Shown: piece after piece, positions 1 to 10,142 of the stretch
Layout of the letters: each line of letters opens with the position of its first letter
Position numbering within the stretch: position 1 is the first letter of the stretch
Origin: Atherinomorus stipes
Lineage: Eukaryota; Chordata; Actinopteri; Atheriniformes; Atherinidae
Direction of reading: 5' to 3'
Length of the DNA: 64,000 nucleotides
Assembly (NCBI GenBank): GCA_023101725.1
Contig: JALJCO010001417.1
Coordinates: forward strand, 29,912-93,911
Notes under the pieces: generated by a model
Databases searched by the model: none
Seen by the model: the letters and a program-made list of their open reading frames with translations, nothing else
What the model was told of the DNA's origin: nothing
Translations under genes and position numbers: made by a program

Positions 1-689
1 TGTAAATCAGCTGGCGTTTGAGTTTACGCAGTTAGCTTGTTAGCAGTTAGCCAGTCTGTCTACAGTACTGTCTACCAGGATTTCATGCACAATAAAGCAG
101 AATGTTACACAAGCGGCGAGACTTAACAACAGCAATGCAGGTGAGTCCCTAACAGGTGGAATCACCTCCTTTCCAAACGTAGTGATGTCGTCTTTGCCTG
201 GTGTAATCCCAAACTAGTGAAAGTTGTTCCTGAGGTGGTGAAGACGACACCGGAGCTGAACCTGCTGTAGACAGCAGACTGTTGTGGCCCATTTTGGTTT
301 TAACAAAGAGTCTAAACGAAAGTTTAAGCCACTTTCTAAGTCAAGTGTTACAGATAAATTTCAAATGAGGTCCAACACTAATAGAATCCATGTTTTAACA
401 AGAAAAATGCTGTTTCCGGGTGATGACTCCCTTGCCAAGTTAGTGTAATGGTAATAGAAACATAAAACAGCCACGCTGTGTTGGTATTTTTTTTATTCGT
501 CATCAAACTACAGATTTATACAACATAATTAAAACCACAATGATCTCTGTTTGTGTCTTCAGGTTACTTAACATTTTTTGAATGATATGAGTGTGTGTTT
601 GGATGTAGACTGCAGTACAAAACATAGGCTTTTTGCCCCCTGGTTGCATGCACAGCAGCCAATGTTTGTAAACAGAAAACCCATCCATA
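1..689. mobile_element. TIR DNA transposon, right part of a copy (family shared with 34127-35388)
   Basis: The sequence from base 1 to about 689 aligns along its length with 34710-35388. The shared text starts TGTAAATCAGCTGGCG and ends at an inverted terminus (ACCCATCCATAG here, ACCCATCTAT in the other copy). The left half lies outside the window. No transposase is visible, so this is a non-autonomous copy. Superfamily is not assigned; the complete copy shows a TA next to each terminus. Confidence 0.75.
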
Positions 690-1361
690 GCAACAGTAAA
701 GTTTGGAGGTGGCAACATCATGGTGGGGGTTGTTTTTCAGCATGTGGTACTGGCAGACTTTATATCATTGAAGGAAGAATGACTGGAGAAAAGTAGAGAG
801 ACATTCTGAACCAGAATCTGCTGCCATCTGCCATATGCTGAAGATGAAAAGAGCCTGGCTCTTTCAGCTAGACAACCATCCCAAGCACACAGCCAAGGAA
901 ACACTCAACTGGTTTAAGAAAAAGAAAATAAAAGCTACTAGAGTGGCCCAGTTAATTGAATCCAATTAAAAATCTTTGGAAAGAACTGAACATCCGAGTT
1001 CACAGAAGAAACTCCTGGAACCTCCAAGATTTTGACAGCAGTTTATGTGGAAGAATGAACCAAAATCACACCTAAGCAATGTATTCCACTGGTTTCTCAG
1101 GTGTCTTGAGGCTGTAATCATCAACAAAATCTGTTGCACAAAGTATTAAATAAATTTCACTAAGCATGTTCAATACTTACTTCCTGTGTCATTTCATTGT
1201 GTTACACACAACTTAATTTGTGGTCATAAATGTTAGGATTTGTATATGTGCATTGCTTGGGTTGTTGCCAACATCTAGTAAAAAATTTCATGTCAGTGGC
1301 TCTACTAGAAATATATTATCGAAAAATGTTGATGTGTTCAATACTCTTCCCCCCCGCTGTA
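690..1361 (+). pseudogene. Tc1-like transposase relic and 3' terminus (5' truncated)
   Basis: The text after base 690 translates into pieces of a Tc1 transposase core: a GGGCFSACGTGRL stretch (from about 725) and a second-Asp region resembling QxDNxPKHTAK (from about 865). It then reaches a WPS/SPDLNPIE-like region that is broken by stops and frameshifts. The 3' noncoding part runs to a terminal CCCCGCTGTA near 1361, as Tc1 ends usually do. The N-terminal DNA-binding domain and first catalytic Asp are missing, so the copy is dead. It abuts the TIR element without spacer. Confidence 0.75.
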
Positions 1362-1366
<5 letters not shown>

Positions 1367-1427
<61 letters not shown>

Positions 1428-1440
1428 CATATACATACAT
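1367..1440. repeat. (AT)n microsatellite with CATA tail
   Basis: An AT dinucleotide run spans about 57 bp and ends in CATACATA units. It lies directly after the Tc1 terminus. Open frames across it encode only Ile-Tyr repeats and are not genes. Confidence 0.95.
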
Positions 1441-1446
1441 AAATAT

Positions 1447-1812
1447 TAGAGGATCAACAATACTGGTATTGGTATCGAATTGAACCGTACAGGTGCGTAT
1501 TGAACCATGAGCACTGTGTATTGAATATCAAGCAATACAGAGTTTTTTAACTTATTTTATCAACTTGTGTTATGCCAATGAATTCTGTGTTGAAGACTCA
1601 GTGGATCTGTGTTTGATTACATTCACATCTTGAAATTTGGAACTACTTCGGTTTTCACATTGAGTATGATCCTGATGGCAAGCCCTTGTGGACAAAAGGA
1701 CGTTGGGTTAAAAAAGCCATGATTTTTTTTTTTTTTTGTGCAAAAAAAATATTAAACCGTGACACTACAGTATTGAACCGAACCGTGAATTTTTTGCATC
1801 GTTGCATCCCTA
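1447..1812. mobile_element. Short hAT-like MITE remnant
   Basis: The right end reads ...GATGCAACG on the reverse strand followed by CCCTA on the forward strand, a usual hAT-like terminus (TAGGGATGCAACG inward). The left end TAGAGGATCAACAATAC is a degenerate match. Candidate 8-bp flanks agree at only about 5 of 8 positions, so the boundaries are tentative. No coding capacity. Confidence 0.4.
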
Positions 1813-2112
1813 ATATATACAGGTACTACCCTAAAAATTTGAATATCTGGAAAAAGCAATTTACATATTTTATCGATAAATAATATGCAAATCAATATAT
1901 TTTGAGCTTTTGTTTGTTTTGATGTTGCTGATTAGGACTTGCAGCTTAAGAAAACCTCAAATTCAAACACTAAAAAAATTAGAATACTGTGAAAAGCTTT
2001 AGTACTGTAGGCTCAGACTGTCACATTCTAATCAGGTAAATAATCCAAAACATCTGCATAAGTGCCCTGAGCCTTTAAAAGTCCCTGTCTTGGTTTAGAA
2101 GAATTCACAATC

Positions 2113-2250
2113 ATGGGGAAGACTGCAGATCTGACAGTTGTACAGAAAGCCATCATCGACTCCCTGGACAAGGTGGGAAAGACACAAAAAGTGATAGCAA
2201 AAGAAGGCGGGTGTTCTCAGAGTGCTGTTTCAAAGCACATTAATGGACAG
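2113..2250 (+). pseudogene. Tc1 transposase N-terminal fragment
   Basis: An ATG at 2113 opens a frame reading MGKTADLTVVQKAIIDSLDK and continuing through a helix-turn-helix segment (KVIAKEGGCSQSAVSKHI) to 2250. The TTAA of the MITE insertion then interrupts it. This is the paired-like DNA-binding domain of fish and frog Tc1 transposases. It resumes at 3712 with stop-containing RKK/GRKRCTSW text, so no functional protein can be made. Confidence 0.8.
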
Positions 2251-2623
2251 TTAACACTAGAACGGCCATGATTCTACAACTACTAAAACGTCCACCAGCG
2301 GTCATTTTGAAATTTAAAATTCAGTAAATTCCCTGTAATAAGTACATGGCTAAAATATTTTTAACAATAATTAGATACTGTTTTCCAAAACAAAGTTTAA
2401 AGCTGCAATTGTACAGTTGTGTTGTTTGGTAGACAACAGAAATAGACAAGATCTAAACTTTGATCTGCGCAGCCTAAATATTTATGAAAACCAGAGTATA
2501 GGCGATCAGCCTGACATAGCCTACACAGACAGCATGACAAATGTAAATGTTGGGCTGTATGAAGGCAAAATGTTTATACTGTCAGGACAATCTACACAGT
2601 TTACGATAATGGAAACATAATGT

Positions 2624-2783
2624 GGCAAGGTACGCAACAGAGGGCCCAGGTGGGATTTAATCCCCAGACTCCCAGGTGAAAGTCATACCCACTGACCATT
2701 CAGCCAAAGGGACATCCCTGTAGCCAAGTAGCCAGGGCACATGATCAGTCGGAGGCATAGTGACAGGACCGTCAACTGCCACA
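2624..2783 (-). repeat. 160-bp direct repeat, copy 1, with tRNA-like boxes on the minus strand
   Basis: This 160-bp block recurs at 2901-3060 with few changes. Read on the minus strand it contains GGCTGAATGGTCAGTG (resembling a Pol III A box) and GGGGATTAAATCCC (resembling a B box), spaced as in a tRNA. It may be a SINE head captured by the piggyBac-like element. No complete cloverleaf is proven. Confidence 0.5.
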
Positions 2784-2900
2784 TCTCTCCCCCTCTTTCC
2801 ACAAGCACGTCCTCGTGCTCCACGCAGGATGCCACCAATTATGAATCCATGGACTGTTTACCAGCACTGCACATGGATCCTGCCGACAACGCCAGAATAA

Positions 2901-3060
2901 GGCAAGGTACGCAAAAGAGGGCCCAGGCGGGATTTGATCCCCAGACTCCCAGGTGAACGTCATGCGCACTGATCATTCAGCCAAAGGGACATCTCTGAGG
3001 CCAAGTAGCCAGGGCACATGATCAGTCGGAGGCATAGTGACAGGACCGTCAACTGCCACA
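2901..3060 (-). repeat. 160-bp direct repeat, copy 2
   Basis: Second copy of the block at 2624-2783, same length and orientation, separated from it by 117 bp of unrelated sequence. The minus-strand B-box-like text is GGGGATCAAATCCC, slightly closer to the consensus than in copy 1. Confidence 0.55.
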
Positions 3061-3784
3061 ATAAGTTTTTAGAAGTCACAGTGAAGCAGATCAAGTCTCT
3101 CCTGCTGCAACCCCCTCCCTCCGCACAGCTTTGCCTCACATGCAGCCGGTGTCTGAGTTTTTTTTTATTTTTTTTATCCTCTGGGCCTACCTACAGTAGC
3201 GCCCCTTACTTATAGTCCGTGCTGTAAGTCTGCTGCAGTGGATTGCGCTGCCTTGCTGCCGGTTTTCCTTCATAAACTCTGCCAGACGATCCTCTGCTAT
3301 AGAGACTCCTGCAAGCTGTTTGGGTGCAGTGCACAACATAAATACGGTGTGGGAATTTCTTCCTTCAAAGACCTTTATGTTGTAGAATGTTGCATTGCTT
3401 CATCTCTGGAAATCACCCTCTACAGAATACTTCTATAGGCTATTATCTGATCTAAAACGTCTGTTTTCTGAAAATAGGACAGCGCAAACTCCTGTGAGGT
3501 CAAAATGACTGCCTGTGGACAAAATAGGTAGAAATGATCATATTTTCTCTGTTACTTACACAATAAATTTTAAAACTAGTTTTAATGAAAATTTACATTG
3601 TTTTAGGAAAAGTCAGTGACCAAGAAGGTTTCATGATTTTAATTGACAAAGTTATTGAATATGCAAATTTAAAAACAGTCAAAATGACTGCCTTGGCTGT
3701 TCTAGTGTTAAGCTGAAGGAAGAAGTGAGGAAGAAAACGATGTACAAGCTGGAGGGCTGACAGCAGCCTGGGGAAGATGCTCTT

Positions 3785-3991
3785 TGTTGTGTTTACAGAC
3801 ACTTGTTAAGAGTATATTCCTTCACCAGTAGGGGGCTCTGCGACTGAGAGTTGACAGTAGGGATAGAAGAAGAGTGATAGCCAGAGAAGAAGAAATGTAG
3901 GCAAGGGTTGAGTGCGCTTTTTCTGCAGTCTAAAATACAAGAGTTCAACTTCTTTCCGTCTCCTCCTTTTTTCTCCACCGCCAACATAACA
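3785..3991 (+). repeat. 5' LTR of Gypsy element
   Basis: 207 bp, TG...CA ended. It differs from the 3' LTR at five positions, all transitions (about 2.4%). It keeps CpG at three positions where the 3' LTR has TpG or CpA. Confidence 0.9.
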
Positions 3992-4008
3992 AATTGGCAA
4001 CGAGGATG
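3992..4008 (+). other. Candidate primer binding site
   Basis: Directly after the 5' LTR is AATTGGCAACGAGGAT. The TGG triplet followed by CAACGAGGAT could pair with a tRNA 3' end. I cannot say which tRNA. Confidence 0.45.
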
Positions 4009-5340
4009 AGCGCTTCAGTTCCAAGTCCACCACCCTTTCTTCCTCATGTTGGTGAGCAGCCAATTCCATTTACTACATGGCGGAAAATCTTCGACAACTA
4101 CATGCTCGTCATTAATGCAACAGGAGATGCATGGCCGGATGCACGGAAACGTGCTGTACTACTACACTGTTTGGGTCCAGAAGGACAGCGTTTATTCTAC
4201 ACATTACCGGATCAAGGTACGACATATGCTGCAGCCATGACGGCGCTTGAGAAACACTTTGTCCCGAAAGTTGATGTCGTAGCTTGCCGCCACACGTTCC
4301 GACAACGTATTCAACGTGCGGATGAAACTGTGTCTCAGTATGTGGTTGCTCTGAGAGCTTTGTCTTTGTCGTGTGACTTTGGACAAATGGAAAGTGAAAT
4401 GATAAGAGATCAGTTAATCTCCAACGCTCATCTTAGTGTTGTGAAAGACAAACTACTGCTGGAGGAGGATCTAACACTGAAGAAGGCCCTGACGATTGCA
4501 GGCCAGGTCAAAGCCGCAGTTAAAAACGCTACGCTCCTTTCAGCTTCCAGCTCGTTACCGACCGCACCAATTCAGACTGTTGGAGCGGCAACTTCACAGA
4601 AAAGAGGACCGCGCTCAGCAAAATGGCCTGCTCCAGACCAGCGCAAGCTAGCAGGCTCAAAACAACAGCCGCCGCCGCGGAAATGCTTCAGGTGTGGTTC
4701 CCACAAACGCTTAGCTAATGACAAGAACTGTCCTGCTGCTTCTTCAAAATGCAACCACTGTGGTAAAAAGGGACATTTTGCCAAAGTGTGTAGATCATCA
4801 GTCAGCGAAGTAAGAGAAGTGGTTGTTCCTGAACTTGCAGTGTTGTGCGTACAGGATATTAAACTGATAGCAGCTGCTCTTGACAAGATCACTTGCACTG
4901 TTGACATTTCAACCCTACAGGGAAGCTCTCAGGCTGTGGAGCTTATTGTAGATACTGGAGCTTCTGTCTCTATTTTGCCTGAGTCTATGTACAGACATTA
5001 CTTTGCAGACTGTTCACTTGAGGAGCCAAAAGTTAAGCTCGTCACATACGCCAGAGAGGAGTTAGCTGTGATTTGCTGCTTACCTGCATCAGTTGCTCTC
5101 CATACACAGAGTGGAGAAGTCCCTGCTTCCTTCTACATAGTCAGAGCTGGTTCTCCATTGCTAGGCCTGGACCTCATTAAAGCGCTGAATGTCAACATCA
5201 TTGGAGGCAAAGTGGACCACACCAAGGATGAAACTACAAATGAACCCATTTCTGTTACCCAGAAATCCACAGTGTACAATGTTGATCCTGCTTCACCTGC
5301 TCATCTTGGACATGTAAAGGGGTTCATCCACAAGGTATAG
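4006..5340 (+). pseudogene. Gypsy gag and protease reading frame
   Basis: The first ATG (4006) opens a 444-codon frame. An N-terminal gag segment of about 200 residues is rich in charged helices. Next come a basic linker and two cysteine-histidine clusters near 4684-4788; the second is a canonical CX2CX4HX4C zinc knuckle (CNHCGKKGHFAKVC). The aspartic protease active site DTGAS lies near 4950. Zinc knuckles bind the element's RNA, and the protease processes the polyprotein. The frame ends at TAG 5338-5340, but the same frame continues open into reverse transcriptase. The stop therefore either separates the products or is a nonsense mutation. Confidence 0.85.
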
Positions 5341-6801
5341 GTAAACAACACGGTGCGGCCTGTACGTCAAAAGCTGAGACGCCTACCTCTAAGTGTACGC
5401 AAGGAGGTGTCAGCAGAACTCACTCGCTTGCTCAAAGCAGGCATAATTGAGCGAATCGATGCTGCTGAATGGGTGAGTCCTCTGGTTGTGGTACGGAAGC
5501 ACAGAGGAGGGCTGAGACTGTGTGTTGACCTCCGTGAACCCAATAAGAGTATCATCACAGACTGCCATCCTCTTCCCCATATGGAGGACTTGTTTTCTGA
5601 GCTTGCAGGTGCCACACACTACAGCCAGATTGATCTGAGCTCAGCCTACCACCAACTACCTCTTCATCCTGATAGCCGAAAGTTAACTGCTTTCATTACC
5701 CATGATGGCCTGTTCCAGTTCACTCGTGTCCCATTTGGCTTAGCATCAGCACCGTCTGCTTTCCAGAAAATGATGCAAACAATCCTCAAGGATCTGCCAG
5801 GCGTTCAAAACTACTTGGATGACATTATTGTCTATGGAGCTTCAAAGGAAATGCATGACAGACACCTGGAAACTGTTCTTCAACGTCTCAGAGATGCCGG
5901 CCTGCAGATCAACTTTGAGAAAAGTTCATTTTGCCAGTCACATATTACATTCCTGGGCCATGATATCTCCAAGGATGGTCTTCATCCAAGCCAGGATCAC
6001 CTTACCTCAATCGCTGAAGTTCCTGCTCCCAAAGACATGGCAGCATTGCGCTCCTTCTTGGGCTTGACATCCTGGTTCAGCAAGTTTCTGCCAAACTATG
6101 CCACACTGGTTGAGCCACTCCGACAGCTACTGAGAACAAACATGCAAGCTGAACTACAGTGGAATGAAGCAGCACAGGAGAGCTTCACAAACCTGAAAAT
6201 GCTGCTTCTCAACAGTCCAGCACTTGCCACTTACAACCCCAAGCTGCCTGCTTTCATCACCACAGATGCTTCTGACTACGGGCTAGGAGCAGTTCTGACA
6301 CAGCTGCATCCAGATCAAGTGGAGCGGGTCGTTGCATTTGCTTCCCAGACACTGTCTGCTGCTGAAAGGAAGTACTCCACCACAGAGAAGGAAGCTTTAG
6401 CCTGTGTCTGGGCTGTGGAAAGGGGGCGAATGGGGCTGTAGGGCTGCAGATTCACACTCCGCACTGACCACCAAGCTCTCACTACTCTACACAGCACCAA
6501 AGGTATGAACAGAGCTGGCATGAGAATCTCACGTTGGTCTGCAAGGTTGATGTGTTTTCAATATGATGTGCAGTACCGTCCTGGTGTTCAGAATGTCTTG
6601 GCAGACTGCCTCTCACATGTTCCTCTTGTCAACTCCAACACTGACGTGGATGCCGAGAAGGACCTTCTGCTGGAGATAGCTGAAGTCTCACCTCTCCTGA
6701 CAGCGATGCCACTGGCAGACTTTAAAGCTGAGTGTGAGGACTGTCCTGATCTCTCTCAGCTGCGACGGATCATCCGTTCTGGTTGGCCTAAGGTAAAATA
6801 G
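5341..6801 (+). pseudogene. Gypsy reverse transcriptase and RNase H, interrupted by stops
   Basis: Same frame as gag-protease. The RT fingers and palm are recognisable (LRLCVDLREPNK near 5512), and the catalytic YLDD box followed by IIVYG lies near 5815-5840. A connection segment follows, then RNase H with TTDASDYGLGAVLTQ near 6260 and RTDHQALTTL near 6460. A TAG at 6439-6441 replaces an expected Trp in RNase H. Another TAG at 6799-6801 falls between RNase H and the integrase zinc domain. Roles in family members: RT copies element RNA into DNA, and RNase H removes the RNA strand. This copy cannot make a full polyprotein. Confidence 0.85.
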
Positions 6802-7981
6802 TCTCTTCCAAATGAGATGCAGCTGTACTTCCTGGTGCGACATGAACTTGCTTCTGAATCTCCGCTGATCTTCCGTGGAACACACCTGGTGGTTCCCAAG
6901 TCTCTGCAGGAAAAGGTAATACACCTTGCACATGAAGGCCATCAGGGCATTGTTCGCACAAAACAGCGCCTCAGAGAGCTTTACTGGTGGCCACACATGG
7001 ATACTCTCGTGCACACGATCTTGTCTTCATGCACAATCTGTCAGTCATGTGACAAAACAGCCAAAACTGCCCCTGCTCCCCTGCAGCCAGTTGAATTTCC
7101 AGAAGGCCCCTTTCAACATGTGGCTATTGACATTGTTGGCCCATTTGAACGTGGACCACATGACTGCCGGTTCGCAATCACTCTGGTTGATTACTTCAGC
7201 AAATGGCCAGAGGTAGCCTTTACTTCATCGGCTACCACAGACACTGTCATCACATTTTTGGCTTCCGTTTTGCCCGTGAAGGAAACCCGTGTGAACTTAC
7301 GACTGATAATGGACCGCAGTTCACTTCATCTGCCTTTGCTGATTTCCTGAAAGAAAGAGGACAAGTGTTTATCATCCTCAAGCAAATGGCTGTGTCGAGA
7401 GGTTTAACAGAGTACTGAAGGACTGTATCCAAGCAGCACAGGTGGCACAGAAACCATGTAAGTCCACACTGACTGAGATGCTGGAGAGTTACCGCGCTAC
7501 TGCTCATGCAACAACTGGAACCTCCCCGTTTCAGCTCCTCAGAGGGAGACAGATGAGAACTAAGCTAAATGTCCTGCCGCTTCCCAAGAACGCACCACAG
7601 CATGAACAAAACAGAGCCAGAGTTGTCTGCCAGCAAACCAAAAGTAAGCAGTACACTGACTCGAAGAGAGGCGCAAAACCACCCAGACTTGCAGTTGGTG
7701 ACAAAGTGCGGGTGCGCAAACCTTTCCATGTGGGCAAGGGAGAGAGACAGTTCACCGATCCATTGTCAGTCCAGCAACAGACTGGACTGAGCACCTTTGT
7801 CTTGAGTGATGGGAAAAGATGGAATGCAGCCCGTCTCTCGCTTTGCCCAGAGGAGAATGCAAAGTCAACTCAGGCTGGTACTGTGGAGGAAAACGCTGGC
7901 CCAAAAGAGACTCCAAGGAAACATCCTATTCCTAACAGACAGAGACAGCTACCAGCTTGGACCAAGGATTACAGTATGTAA
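6802..7981 (+). pseudogene. Gypsy integrase, frameshifted
   Basis: The N-terminal HHCC zinc region is present (HEGHQG near 6932, CTICQSC near 7030). The first catalytic Asp lies in VAIDIVGPF near 7120. A short T run near 7268 has one T too few, which shifts the frame. The second Asp (TDNGPQF, near 7305) lies in a second frame, and a small deletion near 7362 moves the catalytic Glu region (NGCVERFNRVLK, near 7385) into a third. That third frame then runs open to TAA 7979 through the basic C-terminal domain (GDKVRVRKPF). All three catalytic residues are therefore present but not on one protein. Confidence 0.85.
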
Positions 7982-8385
7982 TGAGATAGACTAAACAACA
8001 AATGTGAACAAAAGAACACACTGCATTGTTGTAATATCCGTGTTTTACTAAGTTCCATGCAATTGAAGTTAATGTTTAATGGATAATGCATTTACTTGGC
8101 TTATCCTCTGTAATCTTATCACTCCAGATAGTTAAAGTTGTTTATTGTAATTTTTGGATACATATGCTATATGGAGGGTTGATTTATGCCTTATTGCAAA
8201 TGGTTATTATAACATCTGATTGTGCATTACAAGTACTTATGTGTTTCTAGATTGTAAACATTTGGTAACAGTTCGTTATCCTACAGTTACACGATAATGT
8301 GCATTATTGAAAATGTTTAGTGCAAACTTGACTTACCTATGTTACTGCGTTAAGTTGAGTCAGTAAGGAGGTATTAGTATTTTGT

Positions 8386-8400
8386 GAGGAAGAGGAGAGA
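8386..8400 (+). other. Polypurine tract of Gypsy element
   Basis: GAGGAAGAGGAGAGA, an all-purine run touching the 3' LTR, the usual plus-strand priming site. The preceding 400 bp (7982-8385) is noncoding AT-rich internal sequence. Confidence 0.75.
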
Positions 8401-8607
8401 TGTTGTGTTTACAGACACTTGTTAAGAGTATATTCCTTCACCAGTAGGGGGCTCTGCGACTGAGAGTTGACAGTGAGGATAGAAGAAGAGTGATAGCCAG
8501 AGAAGAAGAAATGTAGGCAAGGGTTGAGTGTGCTTTTTCTGCAGTCTAAAATACAAGAGTTCAACTTCTTTCCATCTCCTCCTTTTTTCTCCACCACCAA
8601 CATAACA
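8401..8607 (+). repeat. 3' LTR of Gypsy element
   Basis: 207 bp, same ends as the 5' LTR. Three of the five differences are CG in the 5' LTR and TG or CA here. Confidence 0.9.
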
Positions 8608-9183
8608 GTCTTCTCAGTCTGTGATGACCTGGGGATCCATGTCAGCTGCTGATGTTGGTGCTTCATTAGGGCCAGCATAAATGCAGCCATCTACCAGGAC
8701 ACTTTGGAGCACTTCATGCTTGCTTCAGTGGACCAGCTGTATGGGGATGGAGACTTCATCTTCCAGCAGGACTTGGCCCCTGCCCACATTGCCAAAACTA
8801 CAAAATCTTGGTTCAACAACCATGCTTGATTGGCCCACAAACTCACCTGACCTGAACCCCATTGAAAATCTGTGGGACATTGTCAAGAGAAAGCTGAACG
8901 GGAAGAGACCAAAAAAAAAATGAAGAGCTCAAGGCTGTGATGGAAACATGTTCGTCTTCCATAACACCTGAGATATGCCACAAGCTAGTAGCATCCATGC
9001 CACGCCGGGTTAAGGCAGTCATTCATGCAAAAGGGCCCAAACCAAGTACTAAGTACAGATGCAAGATTTTATTTTAGGAGGCCTGACTTTTTTGCTTTTA
9101 AAATCCCTTTATAATTGATTTCATGCAATATTCTAATTTTTTGAGTTTTTGAATTTGAGGTTTTCTTAAGCTGCAAGTCCCTA
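8608..9183 (+). pseudogene. Tc1 transposase C-terminal fragment and inner inverted repeat
   Basis: Text resembling SVMTWGSMSAADVG is followed by a QQDLAPAHIAKTT segment holding the second catalytic Asp (codon 8770). A tga at 8827-8829 and a frameshift precede SPDLNPIENLW with the catalytic Glu (codon 8864) in another frame. The 3' end carries the inverted repeat matching the left side near 1936-1985. The outermost terminus is replaced by the next Tc1 fragment at about 9184. Confidence 0.75.
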
Positions 9184-10076
9184 CATCCAACATCCAAGCA
9201 AAAAAAAGCTTGAAAGCTTTGAAAAGAACATAAAGGCTCGTCTCAGGATGCCAGAAAGCATTTTGATGATCCCCAAGACTTTTGGAAAAATACTCTGTGG
9301 ACTGACGAGACAAAAGTTGAACTTTTTGGAAGGTGTAGGTCCCATTACATCTGGCGTAAACATAACACGGCATTTCAGAAAAGGAACATCATACCAAAAG
9401 TTAAATATGGTGGTGGTAGTGTGATGGTCTGGGGCTGTTTTGCTGCTTCAGCACCTGGAAGACTTGCTGTGGTAAATGGAACCATGAATTCTGCTGTCTA
9501 CCAAAAACTCCTGAAGGAGAATGTCCGGCCATCTGTTCATGACCTCAAGCTGAAGCGGACTTGGGTTCTGCAGCAGGACAATGATCAAAAACACACCAGC
9601 AAGTCCACCTCTGAATGGCTTAAGCAAAACAATATGAAGACTTTGGAGTGGCCTAGTCAAAGTCCTGACTTGAATCCCATTGAGATGCTGTGGCATGACC
9701 TTAAAAAGGTGGTTCATGCTGGAAAACCTTTCAATGTGGCTGAATTACAACAATTCTGCAAAGATGAGTGGGCCAAAATTCCTCCACAGTGCTGTAGAAG
9801 ACTCATTGCCAGTTATCACAAATGCTTGATTGCAGTCGTTGCTGCTAAGGGTAGCCCAACCAGTTATTAGGTTTAGGGGGCAATCACTTTTTCATGCAGG
9901 GCCATTTAAGTTTGGATTTTTTTCCCCCTTAAAAATAAAAATCTTCATTTAAAAACTCCATTTTCTGTTTACTTGTGTTATCATTTGAATGTGTTTGATG
10001 ATCTGAAACATGTAAGTGTGACTAACATACAAAAAAGTAAGAAATCAGGAAGGGGACAAAAACTTTTTCACACAGC

Positions 10077-10079
<3 letters not shown>
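9184..10079 (+). mobile_element. Second Tc1-like transposon fragment (5' truncated)
   Basis: It begins inside the transposase gene, directly against the inverted repeat of the previous Tc1. It keeps the catalytic domain, the 3' noncoding part, and a terminus ending TTTTTCACACAGCTGTA near 10079. It belongs to a different Tc1 subfamily from the 1813-9183 copy, judged by protein sequence and terminus. Confidence 0.75.
9250..9870 (+). pseudogene. Tc1 transposase DDE domain, open frame without N-terminus
   Basis: An uninterrupted 206-codon frame from about 9250 to TAG 9868. It reads ARKHFDDPQDFWKN, then TDETKVELFG (first Asp, codon 9304), VKYGGGSVMVWGCF, QQDNDQKHTSK (second Asp, codon 9577) and SPDLNPIEMLW (Glu, codon 9682). 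The second Asp and the Glu are 34 residues apart, the DD34E spacing of Tc1 transposases. A frameshift just upstream near 9250 and loss of the paired DNA-binding domain mean the copy cannot mobilise itself. The core is nevertheless well preserved and relatively young compared with the other Tc1 pieces here. Confidence 0.85.
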
Positions 10080-10080
<1 letters not shown>

Positions 10081-10117
<37 letters not shown>

Positions 10118-10142
10118 GTGTGTGTATATATATATATATATG
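10081..10142. repeat. (TA)n/(TG)n microsatellite
   Basis: TA dinucleotide runs interrupted by a short TGTGTG block, directly behind the Tc1 terminus at 10079. Confidence 0.9.

Larger units (their letters stand above)
2255..3707. mobile_element. piggyBac-like non-autonomous element flanked by TTAA
   Basis: TTAA at 2251-2254 and 3708-3711 flanks inverted termini CACTAGAACGGCCA (left) and CACTAGAACAGCCA (right, reverse complement). Subterminal TCATTTTGA boxes are also inverted at the two ends. TTAA duplication with such termini fits piggyBac-like elements; Kolobok elements also use TTAA, so the family is an inference. The 1453-bp interior has no transposase. Its insertion broke the Tc1 transposase frame. 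Confidence 0.75.
3785..8607 (+). mobile_element. Ty3/Gypsy LTR retrotransposon, full-length but defective
   Basis: A 4.8-kb element with 207-bp direct LTRs, both starting TGTTGTG and ending CATAACA. Inside, on +, the domain order is gag, zinc knuckle, protease, reverse transcriptase, RNase H, integrase, which is the Ty3/Gypsy order. No envelope gene is seen. The flanking 5-mers CTCTT and GTCTT match at 4 of 5 positions, a worn target duplication. Three in-frame TAG codons and two frameshifts in integrase make it inactive. It sits inside the Tc1-like copy. Confidence 0.9.
1813..9183 (+). mobile_element. Tc1-like transposon split by two later insertions
   Basis: The left part (1813-2250) has a terminal region, a spacer, and the transposase start. 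The right part (8608-9183) has the transposase C-terminus and the matching inner inverted repeat: GACTTGCAGCTTAAGAAAAC near 1936 recurs inverted near 9160-9181. Between them sit a TTAA-flanked MITE (2255-3707), a 73-bp Tc1 piece (3712-3784) and a Gypsy LTR element (3785-8607). Roughly the middle third of the transposase, between its RKR-rich segment and the SVMTWG segment, is absent. The Tc1 copy was therefore deleted internally before or during the Gypsy insertion. Confidence 0.75.

Noticed and set aside
1220..1483. Open frames across the AT microsatellite
   Set aside because: They consist of Ile-Tyr repeats created by the (AT)n run; the same applies at 9973-10179 and 31380-31721.
3785..8607. 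Endogenous retrovirus with envelope
   Set aside because: No envelope-like frame lies between integrase and the polypurine tract; the 400-bp gap is noncoding.
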